A DNA stretch of 64,000 bases, taken from assembly GCF_025751555.1 (NCBI RefSeq), contig NZ_JAOWLB010000016.1:1-64000 (forward strand), read 5' to 3'. Both the position numbers and the translations under genes were made by a program. Position 1 is the stretch's first letter. Each line of letters begins with the position of its first letter. This stretch comes from Ruegeria aquimaris (GTDB lineage Bacteria > Pseudomonadota > Alphaproteobacteria > Rhodobacterales > Rhodobacteraceae). Positions 9,781-18,489 of this stretch are shown here, piece after piece. The notes beneath the pieces were generated by a model. The model searched no databases, was not told the DNA's origin, and worked only from the letters and a program-made list of their open reading frames with translations.

Positions 9781-9790
9781 ATGGGCTGGG

Positions 9791-10777
9791 TCAGTCGACC
9801 GCGAGCGCCATGTCAAGCAGCGCCTGACCGTCGGCCACGTCTGCGATGAAGGCCTTGTAGGAGGTTTCCTTGGCCAGCTCGCGCCAGGCCGCAAAATCCT
9901 CGGGCGTCATCTGTGCGATCTCGACACCGGCATCTGCAAACGCCTTGACCGAGGCCGCGTCCTCTTTCTTGGCTTCGTCCAGGTAATACGCCTGTGCCTT
10001 GGCCGCGCCGTCGCGCAGCGCCTGTTGTTGCGCCTCGGTCAGCCCGTCAAAGGTGGATTTGTTCATCAAGAGAGGCTGGTACATGAACCACAGCGCCACA
10101 TCGCCCGCCGGGGTATAGCACTTGACCTGTTCGTAGATCCGGTATGACACGAAGGACGAGGACGAGGTGTTCACCGCCTGAAGGACGCCGGTCTGCATGG
10201 CGTTGTAGATCTCGGACGAGGCCATGGAGGCGATGGAGGCACCGGCGCCCGCCAGCATCTGTTCGAACGCCTTGCCGGCGGCGCGGGTTTGCAGGCCCCG
10301 CACGTCTTCGGGTTTGGTGATGCACTTGTCCTTGCCCGCAAAACCACCGGCCAGGTAGCCATGCACCAGCACCATCACGTCATCCTGCGCCATCTTTTCC
10401 TCGAGCGCGGCCATGAAGGGCGAGGCGCTGAGCCGGGCGGCATGGTCGTGGTTCTTTACCAGGCCCGGCATCAGGGTCAGGTTATAGGCGGGCTGCTGGC
10501 CGCCCGCGTAGCTGAGCGGCAGCACGGTCATGTCGAGCTGGCCCCGGCTGAGCGGCTTGTACTGTTCGCGCGCCTTGAACAGCGATTGCGATCCGAAGAT
10601 CTTGATGTCCAGATCGACATTGGCCGCCGCGACCTCGTCGGCGACGATCTGGGCGACCTTGTGCCGGATGTCGTTGTTCGACCATTGGTGTGACAGGCGC
10701 AGTTCGGTGGCATGGGCGACCGAGGCCGCCGATACGAGTGCCAGAGCCGCAACGGCGGTCTTGAGCATGGATTTCAT
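9791..10777 (-). CDS. matP: TRAP periplasmic substrate-binding protein (MatP/DctP-like)
   Basis: This 328-residue DctP-family protein is the periplasmic binding component. The signal peptide spans about residues 1-23 (MKSML ... ASVAHA), and the mature part starts TELRLSHQWS, the usual first beta strand of the fold. The family block with the arginine that contacts the substrate carboxylate is visible as DVRGLQTRAAGKAFEQML. It is the first gene of the minus-strand operon, separated from its permease by a strong hairpin. Substrate is inferred to be malonate from matA and matB downstream. Confidence 0.87.
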   Translation of the reverse strand: MKSMLKTAVAALALVSAASVAHATELRLSHQWSNNDIRHKVAQIVADEVAAANVDLDIKIFGSQSLFKAREQYKPLSRGQLDMTVLPLSYAGGQQPAYNLTLMPGLVKNHDHAARLSASPFMAALEEKMAQDDVMVLVHGYLAGGFAGKDKCITKPEDVRGLQTRAAGKAFEQMLAGAGASIASMASSEIYNAMQTGVLQAVNTSSSSFVSYRIYEQVKCYTPAGDVALWFMYQPLLMNKSTFDGLTEAQQQALRDGAAKAQAYYLDEAKKEDAASVKAFADAGVEIAQMTPEDFAAWRELAKETSYKAFIADVADGQALLDMALAVD

Positions 10778-10856
10778 GGTTTCCTCCCTTTCATCGACCC
10801 GGACGGACCGGGGACCGGGTTAACCTATGCCGGTAGTGTTTTTCAGGTCAATAGTT

Positions 10857-10866
10857 TTGTATACAA
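10857..10866. promoter_or_regulatory. palindromic GntR/FCD operator
   Basis: TTGTATACAA is a perfect 10-bp palindrome in the divergent region, 80 bases before matP and 47 bases before the regulator gene. As I recall, a GTATAC-centred palindrome is the reported operator of the malonate regulator MatR in Rhizobium. The site could control both divergent promoters. Confidence 0.6.
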
Positions 10867-10912
10867 GAATTACAGGATTGAATTTTAGTTCGGGCAAAGC
10901 TAGTAAATCTTC

Positions 10913-11569
10913 ATGGAACAGCGCCACGCGGATCGCATTGCAGAACAGTTGGAAGAGCTGGTTTTCGACGGAACCTTCTCGGATGGGGACCGGCTGGACG
11001 AGGTGCGCCTGTCGGAGCAGTTCGGGGTATCCAGAACGCCACTTCGCGAGGCAATTCAAAGGCTTGCCCAGTCGGGACTGGTCGAGCTGATTCCCCGTCG
11101 GGGGGCGTTTGTGCGACAGCCCGGCCCGGTGGAGCTGATCGAGATGTTCGAGGTCATGGCCGAGCTGGAGGCCGCCTGTGGTCGGTTGGCGGCGATGCGG
11201 ATTTCTGAAACGGCGCTGGAGGCGCTGCGGCAGGCCAATACGCTGTGCCAGCAGGCGGTCGAGGCGGGCGACACCGACAGCTACTACGCCGAGAACGAGC
11301 GGTTTCACAAGATCATCTATCGCAGTTCGGGCAACGCGTTCCTGGAACAGGAGGCGACGAAACTGCACAAGCGGCTGAAGCCGTTCCGCCGGGTGCAACT
11401 GCGGTTCCGGGGGCGGATGGGGCAGTCGATGGCAGAGCATGAGGCCATCGTGGCGGCGCTGGCCGCCGCCGATGCCGAGGCTGCCGCCGCAGCCCTGAGG
11501 ACCCATGTGGCGGTGCAGGGCGAGAAGTTTCACAACCTGATGGCCAGTCTCAGAAGCGCCGCCGAGTGA
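10913..11569 (+). CDS. matR: GntR family (FCD) regulator, MatR-like
   Basis: This 218-residue transcription factor has an N-terminal winged helix of GntR type (residues 5-68, with the signature LSEQFGVSRTPLREAIQRL). A C-terminal all-helical FCD ligand domain (about 75-215) has the expected acidic and histidine positions (E.ERFH.I, then AEHEAIVAAL). It is transcribed divergently from the malonate TRAP operon with a palindromic operator between them, so it most likely represses or controls that operon in response to malonate or a CoA ester. The symbol rests on context. Confidence 0.82.
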   Translation: MEQRHADRIAEQLEELVFDGTFSDGDRLDEVRLSEQFGVSRTPLREAIQRLAQSGLVELIPRRGAFVRQPGPVELIEMFEVMAELEAACGRLAAMRISETALEALRQANTLCQQAVEAGDTDSYYAENERFHKIIYRSSGNAFLEQEATKLHKRLKPFRRVQLRFRGRMGQSMAEHEAIVAALAAADAEAAAAALRTHVAVQGEKFHNLMASLRSAAE

Positions 11570-11649
11570 TCGCCTTTCGTGCTTTCCCGGGGCGCTGGTT
11601 CGGGTGATAGTGGGCGGACGTTTTCCATACCACCGCATCGGAGAGTGAC

Positions 11650-12552
11650 GTGGCCTTCACCCTGCGCCAGCTACAGTTCTTTGTCGCCGCAGCCGAGCAG
11701 GGATCGGTCACAGGTGCCGCTCGGGTGCTGTCGATTTCCCAGTCGTCGGTGACCGAGGCGATCCGCTCGCTGGAGGAGGATCTGGGCGTGTCGCTGTTCG
11801 AACGGCAGGCGCGGGGGTTGCAGATCACCCACCGGGGGTCGGCCTTTCTGCGCCATGCCCGGCAGATCCTGGGTGATGTCGCAAGCGCCAGACAAGCGTT
11901 TCGCGAGGAGGCCTCGCAGGTAACGGGGCGGTTGTCGCTGGGTGTGACCTCGCTGGTTGCAGGATATGTTCTATCGGATCTGTTGGCCCGGTTCCGCCGG
12001 GCGTTTCCGCAGGTCGAGCTGAACGTGATCGAGGATTCAGGCGAGTACCTGCAACACCTGCTGATCGGCGGCGAACTGGATGTGGCGGTGCTGCTGACCT
12101 CGTCGGTCAAGGACCGTCTGGCGCTGCATGTCGAGACATTGCTGGTATCGCAATACCGGCTGTGGTTGCCGCTGGGCCATGAGCTGGCGCAGCAGGAGGC
12201 GATCGAACTGGAGCAGCTTGTCGGTCTGCCGATGATCCAGCTGATGGTCGAAGAGATCGAGGAGAGCATGAAACAGCTGATGCAATCCTTGTCGGTGCGG
12301 CCCGAGATCGCGTTCAGGACCCGGTCGGTTGAGGCGGTGCGCAGCCTTGTCGCCACCGGCGCGGGCATCGCCATTCTGCCCGGCATGGTTTATCGGCCCT
12401 GGTCGCTGGAAGGGGACAGGATCGAGATTCGCGACGTCTCGGGCGACCTGCCATCGGTGCAGGTGGGGCTTGCCTGGCGGCGCGGCGCGCCTCTTTCCGA
12501 TGCGGCCCGCAATTTCCTGAGGTCTGCCCAAAGCGCCATTTCGGACCGGTGA
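11650..12552 (+). CDS. LysR family transcriptional regulator
   Basis: This 300-residue LysR-type regulator has an N-terminal winged helix (FTLRQLQFFVAAAEQGSVTGAARVLSISQSSVTEAIRSLE) and a two-lobed effector domain. The start is GTG at 11650. It lies 164 bases upstream of, and on the same strand as, a polyamine-type ABC transporter operon. A dyad site fits LysR binding in the gap between them, so the operon is the probable target, with a polyamine or catabolite as coinducer. Confidence 0.85.
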   Translation: MAFTLRQLQFFVAAAEQGSVTGAARVLSISQSSVTEAIRSLEEDLGVSLFERQARGLQITHRGSAFLRHARQILGDVASARQAFREEASQVTGRLSLGVTSLVAGYVLSDLLARFRRAFPQVELNVIEDSGEYLQHLLIGGELDVAVLLTSSVKDRLALHVETLLVSQYRLWLPLGHELAQQEAIELEQLVGLPMIQLMVEEIEESMKQLMQSLSVRPEIAFRTRSVEAVRSLVATGAGIAILPGMVYRPWSLEGDRIEIRDVSGDLPSVQVGLAWRRGAPLSDAARNFLRSAQSAISDR

Positions 12553-12593
12553 TTCAAGCCGTTCGCCCGTTTCGGGCCGTGGTGAAACCGACC

Positions 12594-12610
12594 TATCGGA
12601 AAAACCGATA
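12594..12610. promoter_or_regulatory. LysR-type dyad operator
   Basis: TATCGG-AAAAA-CCGATA is a 17-bp inverted repeat containing the ATC-N9-GAT form of the T-N11-A site used by LysR regulators. It lies between the LysR gene and the ABC transporter operon, 106 bases before the first transporter start. Confidence 0.55.
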
Positions 12611-12715
12611 CATGTGTTCATTCTTTTGAATTTGCGAAGCTTCGTGCTGTTCATATCCTGTGCGCATCAAAAGGGGCGCGCGTGGAATGCGTGTCCGAAC
12701 ACAGGGAGTGACAGC

Positions 12716-13873
12716 ATGAAGATCCTCGGACTTCTCGGAACCACGGCGCTTGCCACGGCCATTGCGGTTGGCCCGGCGGGCGCGCAGCTTGCCGCCTTGG
12801 GGACGCCGGAAGGGCAAGTCAACATCGTCGCCTGGCCCGGTTACATCGAGCGCGGCGAGACGATGAAGGAATTCGACTGGGTGACCAAGTTCGAAGAGGC
12901 CACGAGTTGCAAGGTGGTGGTCAAGACCGCCAATACCTCGGACGAGATGGTGGCCCTGATGAACGAGGGCGGCTTCGACCTGGTGACCGCATCGGGCGAT
13001 GCTTCGCTGCGTCTGGTTGCGGGCAAGCGGGTGCAGCCGATCAACACCGACCTGATCCCGTCCTGGGGCACGGTGGACGAGCGCCTGCAAAGCGCGCCCT
13101 GGCACACGGTGGATGGCGTGCATTATGGCACGCCCTACATGTGGGGGCCGAACGTGCTGATGTACAACACCGAGGCCTTTGGCGATCAGCCGCCCACCTC
13201 GTGGAACGTGGTGTTCGAGGAAATGACCCTGCCCGACGGCAAGTCGAACAAGGGCCGGGTGCAGGCTTATGACGGCCCGATCCACGTGGCGGATGCAGCG
13301 CAATACCTGATGACGCACAAGCCGGAGCTTGGCATCACCTCGCCCTATGAGCTGACCGAAGACCAGTACAAGGCCGCGCTGGACCTGCTGCGCGGGCAGC
13401 GCGAGCTGGTGGGCCGCTACTGGCACGACGCGTTCATCCAGATGGACGATTTCAAGAACGAGGGCGTGGTTGCCTCGGGTTCCTGGCCGTTCCAGGTGAA
13501 CCTGCTGAAGTCCGAAGGTTTCCCGGTATCCTCGGTGATCCCCGAGGAAGGCGCGACCGGCTGGGCGGACACCACGATGATGCATGTGGATGCCGAACAT
13601 CCGACCTGCGCCTATCTGTGGATGGAACATACGCTGAGCTCGAACCTGCAATCGGACCTGTCGGTCTGGTTCGGCGCGGTGCCTTCGGTTCCGGCGGCCT
13701 GTTCGGACGGGCGCGGCATGCAGACCCAGGAAGGCTGTGATGCCAACGGTCTGGCTGATTTCGAGCGGATCCGGTTCTGGACCACCCCGGTCAGCCGGTG
13801 CGAAAGCCAGGGCGAATGCGTGCCCTATTACCGCTGGGTGTCCGACTATATCGGTGTGATCGGCGGCCGCTGA
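12716..13873 (+). CDS. polyamine-type ABC transporter substrate-binding protein
   Basis: This 385-residue periplasmic binding protein is of the PotD/YdcS type. A signal peptide (about residues 1-23, ending AGAQ) precedes VNIVAWPGYIERG, the typical first strand of this family. The ATG at 12716 is preceded by AGGGAG. An upstream in-frame ATG at 12614 would place the signal peptide 35 residues in, so it is rejected. The closest functional parallel is E. coli ydcSTUV-patD, because an ATPase, two permeases and an aminobutyraldehyde dehydrogenase follow. Confidence 0.82.
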   Translation: MKILGLLGTTALATAIAVGPAGAQLAALGTPEGQVNIVAWPGYIERGETMKEFDWVTKFEEATSCKVVVKTANTSDEMVALMNEGGFDLVTASGDASLRLVAGKRVQPINTDLIPSWGTVDERLQSAPWHTVDGVHYGTPYMWGPNVLMYNTEAFGDQPPTSWNVVFEEMTLPDGKSNKGRVQAYDGPIHVADAAQYLMTHKPELGITSPYELTEDQYKAALDLLRGQRELVGRYWHDAFIQMDDFKNEGVVASGSWPFQVNLLKSEGFPVSSVIPEEGATGWADTTMMHVDAEHPTCAYLWMEHTLSSNLQSDLSVWFGAVPSVPAACSDGRGMQTQEGCDANGLADFERIRFWTTPVSRCESQGECVPYYRWVSDYIGVIGGR

Positions 13874-13883
13874 TCTTACCCCT

Positions 13884-13907
13884 GGCCCCCGGTGCAATCC
13901 GGGGGCC
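13884..13907 (+). terminator. intra-operon hairpin
   Basis: GGCCCCCGG and CCGGGGGCC form a perfect 9-bp stem with loop TGCAAT directly after the binding-protein stop codon. No T-run follows, so partial termination or mRNA protection is more likely than full termination. Confidence 0.5.
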
Positions 13908-13968
13908 GTTCCCCGCACCATGACAGAAACACGAAAAACGGCCCCGCTTTGGGCCGAATAGAGATGAC

Positions 13969-14961
13969 ATGACCGCTGCCGTATCCTTTCACCGTGTATC
14001 CCGCCATTTCGGCTCCGTCCGGGCCGTGGATCAGGTGAACCTGACCATCGAGGAAGGGTCGTTCTTTGCCATGCTGGGGCCCTCGGGATCCGGCAAGACG
14101 ACCTGCCTGCGCCTGATCTCGGGCTTTGAATCGCCGACCTCGGGCGAGATCGCGATTTTTGGACAGGACGTCAGCCACGTGCCGCCCAACCGGCGCAGCG
14201 TGAACACGGTGTTCCAGGATTATGCCCTGTTTCCGCATATGAACGTGCGCGACAACGTCGCCTATGGGCCGATGGTGGCCGGTGTCGGCAAGGCGCAACG
14301 CCATGCCAAGGCCGAGGAGATGCTGGCACTGGTCAAGCTCGACGGGTTCGGCGACCGCAAGCCGGGGCAGTTGTCGGGCGGGCAGCGGCAGCGCGTGGCG
14401 CTGGCGCGGGCGCTGGTGAACGAGCCGCGGGTTCTGCTGCTGGACGAACCCCTGGGCGCGCTGGACCTGAAGCTGCGCGAGGCGATGCAGGACGAGTTGA
14501 AGGCGCTGCAACAGCGGTTGGGCATCACCTTTGTCTTTGTCACCCATGATCAGGGCGAGGCGCTGTCGATGGCCGATCACCTGGCGGTGTTCAACGAGGG
14601 CAAGATCGCCCAGATCGGTACGCCCGCCGAGATCTATGACAAACCCCGAACCCGGTTCGTTGCCGATTTCGTGGGATCGTCGAACGTTTTGCCGCCCGAG
14701 GTGAGTGAACGTCTGGGGGGCGGCAAGCGCTGGTCCAGCCTGCGGCCCGAGGCCCTGCGCCTGGTCGCGCCCGAGGGCGCCCGGCTGGCCGGAACCGTGA
14801 CCGGCTTGCGCTATCTCGGGGCCGGGACGCGGGTGGCCGTTGACATAGACGGAACCGAGATCGCGGCACTGGCGCCGTCCGGCGCCGATATCCCGGGTGT
14901 CGGCGCGGCGATTGGTCTGGCCTTTGACGCGGGCGCCCTGCACGTGATGGAGGAGGCATGA
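13969..14961 (+). CDS. polyamine-type ABC transporter ATP-binding protein
   Basis: This 330-residue ATPase drives the importer at the inner membrane. It shows Walker A GPSGSGKTT (about residues 38-46), the signature LSGGQRQRVALARAL, Walker B VLLLDEPLGALD and the switch histidine in VTHDQGEAL. The C-terminal part (from about 230) is the TOBE regulatory domain of the PotA/MalK subfamily. Its stop overlaps the next start by ATGA, so translation is coupled to the permease. Confidence 0.9.
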   Translation: MTAAVSFHRVSRHFGSVRAVDQVNLTIEEGSFFAMLGPSGSGKTTCLRLISGFESPTSGEIAIFGQDVSHVPPNRRSVNTVFQDYALFPHMNVRDNVAYGPMVAGVGKAQRHAKAEEMLALVKLDGFGDRKPGQLSGGQRQRVALARALVNEPRVLLLDEPLGALDLKLREAMQDELKALQQRLGITFVFVTHDQGEALSMADHLAVFNEGKIAQIGTPAEIYDKPRTRFVADFVGSSNVLPPEVSERLGGGKRWSSLRPEALRLVAPEGARLAGTVTGLRYLGAGTRVAVDIDGTEIAALAPSGADIPGVGAAIGLAFDAGALHVMEEA

Positions 14962-15899
14962 CCCGCGTCTCTGCCATCCTGCCCGAACGCGGGCTTGCCG
15001 ACCGGCTGAGCACAGTGTTCTGGCGGCGGCCAAAGCTGCTGCTCTTGCTGCTGATCTCGCCGCCGCTGCTCTGGCTGGGCGTCGTGTACCTCGGCTCGCT
15101 TGCCGCGCTCTTGCTGCAGAGCTTCTATTCGATCGACGAATTTTCGGGCGTGGTGAAGGAGGAGTTCACCCTCAAGACCTATGGCGAGCTGTTCCGCGCC
15201 GCCAATATGGATATCATCATCCGCACGCTTCTGATGTCGACGGCGGTGACGATCACCAGCGCATTCGTCGCCTTTCCAATCGCCTATTACGCCGCCCGCT
15301 ATGCGCGGGGCCGGTGGAAGGCGGTGTTCTACCTCGGCATCATGCTGCCCCTGTGGTCGTCCTACCTGGTCAAGGTCTATGCCTGGAAGCTGATCCTGGC
15401 CAAGGAAGGCATCATCACCTGGGCCGCCGAAGGCATCGGCGCGGGGTTCCTGCTGGATGCCGTGCTGGCGCTGCCCTGGGTTGGCGGCAACTCGCTGTCG
15501 ACCTCGTTCATTGGCACCTGGCTGGTGTTTGTCTATGTCTGGATGCCCTTCATGATCCTGCCGATGCAGGCGTCGCTGGAGCGGGTGCCGCTGTCGATGC
15601 TGGAGGCTTCGGCCGATCTGGGCGCCAGCCGCAAGCAGACCTTCCGCACCGTGGTATTGCCGCTGGCGATGCCGGGGGTGATCGCGGGGTCGATCTTCAC
15701 CTTTTCGTTGACCATGGGCGATTACATCATTCCGCAGATCGTGGGCACATCGGCCCGGTTCATCGGGCAGGCCGTGTACCAGTTCCAGGGCACCGCCGGG
15801 AACATCCCGCTGGCGGCGGCATTCGCCATGGTGCCGATCCTGATCATGCTGGTCTATCTGGCACTGGCCAAACGGGGAGGGGCGTTCGATGCACTCTGA
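14958..15899 (+). CDS. ABC transporter permease, PotB-like
   Basis: This 313-residue inner-membrane permease has about six transmembrane segments. It carries the EAA loop that docks the ATPase ([28 protein letters not shown]). The start overlaps the ATPase gene by 4 bases, and the gene overlaps the following permease by 11 bases. It forms the heterodimeric channel with the next gene product. Confidence 0.88.
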   Translation: MTRVSAILPERGLADRLSTVFWRRPKLLLLLLISPPLLWLGVVYLGSLAALLLQSFYSIDEFSGVVKEEFTLKTYGELFRAANMDIIIRTLLMSTAVTITSAFVAFPIAYYAARYARGRWKAVFYLGIMLPLWSSYLVKVYAWKLILAKEGIITWAAEGIGAGFLLDAVLALPWVGGNSLSTSFIGTWLVFVYVWMPFMILPMQASLERVPLSMLEASADLGASRKQTFRTVVLPLAMPGVIAGSIFTFSLTMGDYIIPQIVGTSARFIGQAVYQFQGTAGNIPLAAAFAMVPILIMLVYLALAKRGGAFDAL

Positions 15900-16698
15900 A
15901 GCGCGCGCCTCGACCGGGCTGAAAATCGGGGCGATTGCCGGGCTGTTGTTCCTGCACCTGCCGATCCTTCTGATCTTTCTCTATGCCTTCACCACCGAGG
16001 AGCGGACATACCAGTTCCCGCCGCCGGGGCTGACCACCGAATGGTTCGCCGTGGCCTGGCACCGCGAGGATATCTGGCCGCCCCTTTACCTGTCCCTGAA
16101 GGTGGCTGCCGTCTCGACCGCGCTGGCGATGATCCTGGGCACGCTCATCGCGGCGGCCATGGCGCGCAGCCGGTTCTTTGGCCGCGAGCAGATCGCGCTG
16201 TTGATCATCCTGCCCATCGCTTTGCCGGGCGTGATCACCGGCATGTCGCTGCGCTCGGCCTTTGCGGTGATGGATATCCCGTTCTCGACCTTTACCATCG
16301 TGCTGGGGCACGCGACGTTCTGTATCGTGATCGTTTACAACAACGCGGTGGCCCGATTCCGCCGCCTGTCGGGCGCGGTGTTCGAAGCCTCGGCCGACCT
16401 GGGCGCCAACGGGTTCCAGACGCTGCGCTATGTGCTGCTTCCGAACCTCGGCTCGGCCCTGCTGGCCGGTGGCATGCTGGCATTCGCGCTGTCCTTTGAC
16501 GAGGTGATCGTGACCACCTTTACCGCAGGCCAGCAATCGACCCTGCCCATCTGGATGCTGAACGAGCTGGTGCGCCCGCGTCAGCGCCCGGTGACGAACG
16601 TGGTGGCCATCGTGGTCTTTGCCACGACTTTCGTTCCCATTCTTCTCGCCTATTACCTCACCCGTGGCGGTTCCGAGACCGCGGGTGGCGGCAAGTGA
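15889..16698 (+). CDS. ABC transporter permease, PotC-like
   Basis: This 269-residue permease is the second channel subunit, with about six hydrophobic segments. Its EAA loop reads [26 protein letters not shown]. The start overlaps the preceding permease by 11 bases. The aldehyde dehydrogenase follows after 17 bases, which ties transport to polyamine breakdown. Confidence 0.88.
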   Translation: MHSEARASTGLKIGAIAGLLFLHLPILLIFLYAFTTEERTYQFPPPGLTTEWFAVAWHREDIWPPLYLSLKVAAVSTALAMILGTLIAAAMARSRFFGREQIALLIILPIALPGVITGMSLRSAFAVMDIPFSTFTIVLGHATFCIVIVYNNAVARFRRLSGAVFEASADLGANGFQTLRYVLLPNLGSALLAGGMLAFALSFDEVIVTTFTAGQQSTLPIWMLNELVRPRQRPVTNVVAIVVFATTFVPILLAYYLTRGGSETAGGGK

Positions 16699-16715
16699 CC
16701 AAAGGAGTCCGACAC

Positions 16716-18146
16716 ATGAAGATCGACACCAGTTTTTTGATCGGGACCGATTTCGAAACCGGCACCGAAGTGGCCGAACAGGTCCTGAACCCGCGCACCG
16801 GCGAGCTGATCATCGAGGTGCCCGAAGCCTCGGCCGCGCAGGTGGATCGCGCGGTTGCAGCCGCCCGCAAGGCGTTTCGCACCTGGTCGCGCACCACACC
16901 GGCGGAACGGTCGGCGGCGCTGTTGCGCATCGCGGACCGGATCGAGGCCGAGGCGGATGGTTTTGCGGCCCTTGAGGCGCTGAACTGCGGCAAGCCGATC
17001 AACGCCGCGCGGGGGGACGAGATCCCGGCCATTGTCGATTGCTATCGGTTCTTCGCGGGCGCCGTCCGCTGCCAGCATGGCGCTGTGGCGGGCGAGTACC
17101 TGGAAGGGTTCACATCCATGGTGCGGCGCGACCCGATCGGTGTCGTCGCCTCGATCGCACCGTGGAACTATCCGCTGATGATGATGGCGTGGAAACTTGC
17201 CCCCGCCATTGGGGGCGGCAACACCGTCGTTTTCAAACCGTCCGAACAGACGCCCCTGACCGCGCTGAAAATGGCGCGCATCCTGGCCGAGGAACTGCCC
17301 GAAGGCGTGGTGAGCGTGGTCACGGGCCGGGGTCACTCGGTCGGCAACCAGATGATCAACCACCCGGATGTGGACATGATCTCGCTCACCGGTGACATCG
17401 CGACAGGCAAGAAGATCCTGGATGCGGCTGCCAAGTCGGTCAAGCGGACGCATCTGGAACTGGGTGGCAAGGCGCCGGTCATCGTGTTCGACGATGCCGA
17501 TGTGTCCGAGGTGGTCGAAGGGCTGCGCGCCTTTGGCTATTACAATGCCGGTCAGGATTGCACCGCCGCCTGCCGCATCTATGCGGGCAAGAAGGTCTAT
17601 GACAAGCTGGTGGCCGACCTGACCTCGGCGGTTTCCACCATCGCGCTGGGGTTGGAGGACGATAGCCAGAACGAGATCGGCCCGCTGATCTCCTTGCGTC
17701 AACGCGACCGGGTGGCGAGCTTTGTCAACCGCGCCCGCGAGCTCAATCACATCGAGGTCACCACCGGGGGCGATCCGATGGGGCAGGGGTTCTACTTCCA
17801 GCCCACCGTCATTGCCGGCGCCCAGCAGGAGGACGAGATCGTTCGGCGCGAGGTGTTTGGCCCGGTGGTGTCGATCACGCCGTTCTCGGATGTGGATACC
17901 GCCGTGGCCTGGGCGAATGACAGCGACTATGGCCTGGCCTCGTCGGTCTGGACCAAGGATGTGGGCCGCGCGATGGAAACGGCGGCGCGCCTGCGCTATG
18001 GCTGCACCTGGATCAACACCCATTTCATGCTGACCAACGAGATGCCGCATGGCGGGCTGAAACAGTCCGGCTATGGCAAGGACATGAGCTCTTATGCGCT
18101 GGAGGATTACACCGTTGTCCGCCACGTGATGGTCAAGCACGGCTGA
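16716..18146 (+). CDS. patD: gamma-aminobutyraldehyde dehydrogenase (PatD-like)
   Basis: This 476-residue NAD-dependent aldehyde dehydrogenase probably oxidises 4-aminobutanal, made from putrescine, to GABA in the cytoplasm. The oxyanion Asn is N151 (APWNYP), the general base is E248 (LELGGKAP), and the nucleophile is C282 in [14 protein letters not shown], a segment close to PatD/YdcW enzymes. The ATG at 16716 has AAAGGAGT before it. A GTG at 16695 in the same frame overlaps the permease stop and would include that ribosome binding site, so it is rejected. It is the last gene of the polyamine operon and is followed by a terminator. Confidence 0.85.
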   Translation: MKIDTSFLIGTDFETGTEVAEQVLNPRTGELIIEVPEASAAQVDRAVAAARKAFRTWSRTTPAERSAALLRIADRIEAEADGFAALEALNCGKPINAARGDEIPAIVDCYRFFAGAVRCQHGAVAGEYLEGFTSMVRRDPIGVVASIAPWNYPLMMMAWKLAPAIGGGNTVVFKPSEQTPLTALKMARILAEELPEGVVSVVTGRGHSVGNQMINHPDVDMISLTGDIATGKKILDAAAKSVKRTHLELGGKAPVIVFDDADVSEVVEGLRAFGYYNAGQDCTAACRIYAGKKVYDKLVADLTSAVSTIALGLEDDSQNEIGPLISLRQRDRVASFVNRARELNHIEVTTGGDPMGQGFYFQPTVIAGAQQEDEIVRREVFGPVVSITPFSDVDTAVAWANDSDYGLASSVWTKDVGRAMETAARLRYGCTWINTHFMLTNEMPHGGLKQSGYGKDMSSYALEDYTVVRHVMVKHG

Positions 18147-18178
18147 GATAAGAAACCACTACTCACACGGCAAACTGG

Positions 18179-18205
18179 AACCCGCCTGACGGCGGGTTTC
18201 TTTTT
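18179..18205 (+). terminator. Rho-independent terminator after patD
   Basis: AACCCGCC-TGAC-GGCGGGTT is an 8-bp stem with a 4-base loop, followed by TCTTTTT. It ends the polyamine operon and lies just outside the convergent small membrane-protein gene. Confidence 0.85.
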
Positions 18206-18213
18206 GCCATGGG

Positions 18214-18489
18214 TCAGGTTGCCGCCTCGTCCAGCAGGTGCCGCAGCCAGCGCCCGGCCAGCCAGGTGGCGGGAATGCCCAGGGGCACCGACCAGAGCAA
18301 GGCCGCGACCGGCGACAGCGGCATCCAGCCAAGGGCGCGCAGCATCAGCGCGCCCATGTAGAGGTTGATCGCGACCGTCGTCGCGACCGCCGGATAGAGA
18401 AGCAGCGCCAGTTTCCACACCGGCCAGCGGCCCTCGGTATCCGGCTCAGTGGCTGGTGCCTTCGGAGAAGGTGATCTTGTTCCAGACAT
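18214..18489 (-). CDS. small two-helix membrane protein at the end of the nir operon
   Basis: This 91-residue protein has two hydrophobic segments (about residues 26-50 and 58-77) and a charged N-terminal tail. Its start overlaps the 3' end of nirN by 44 bases, so it is translated from the same message. I do not recognise the family. Because it is the last gene of a heme d1/nitrite reductase operon, a role in assembly or membrane anchoring of the periplasmic factors is possible, but nothing in the sequence shows it. Confidence 0.65.
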   Translation of the reverse strand: MSGTRSPSPKAPATEPDTEGRWPVWKLALLLYPAVATTVAINLYMGALMLRALGWMPLSPVAALLWSVPLGIPATWLAGRWLRHLLDEAAT

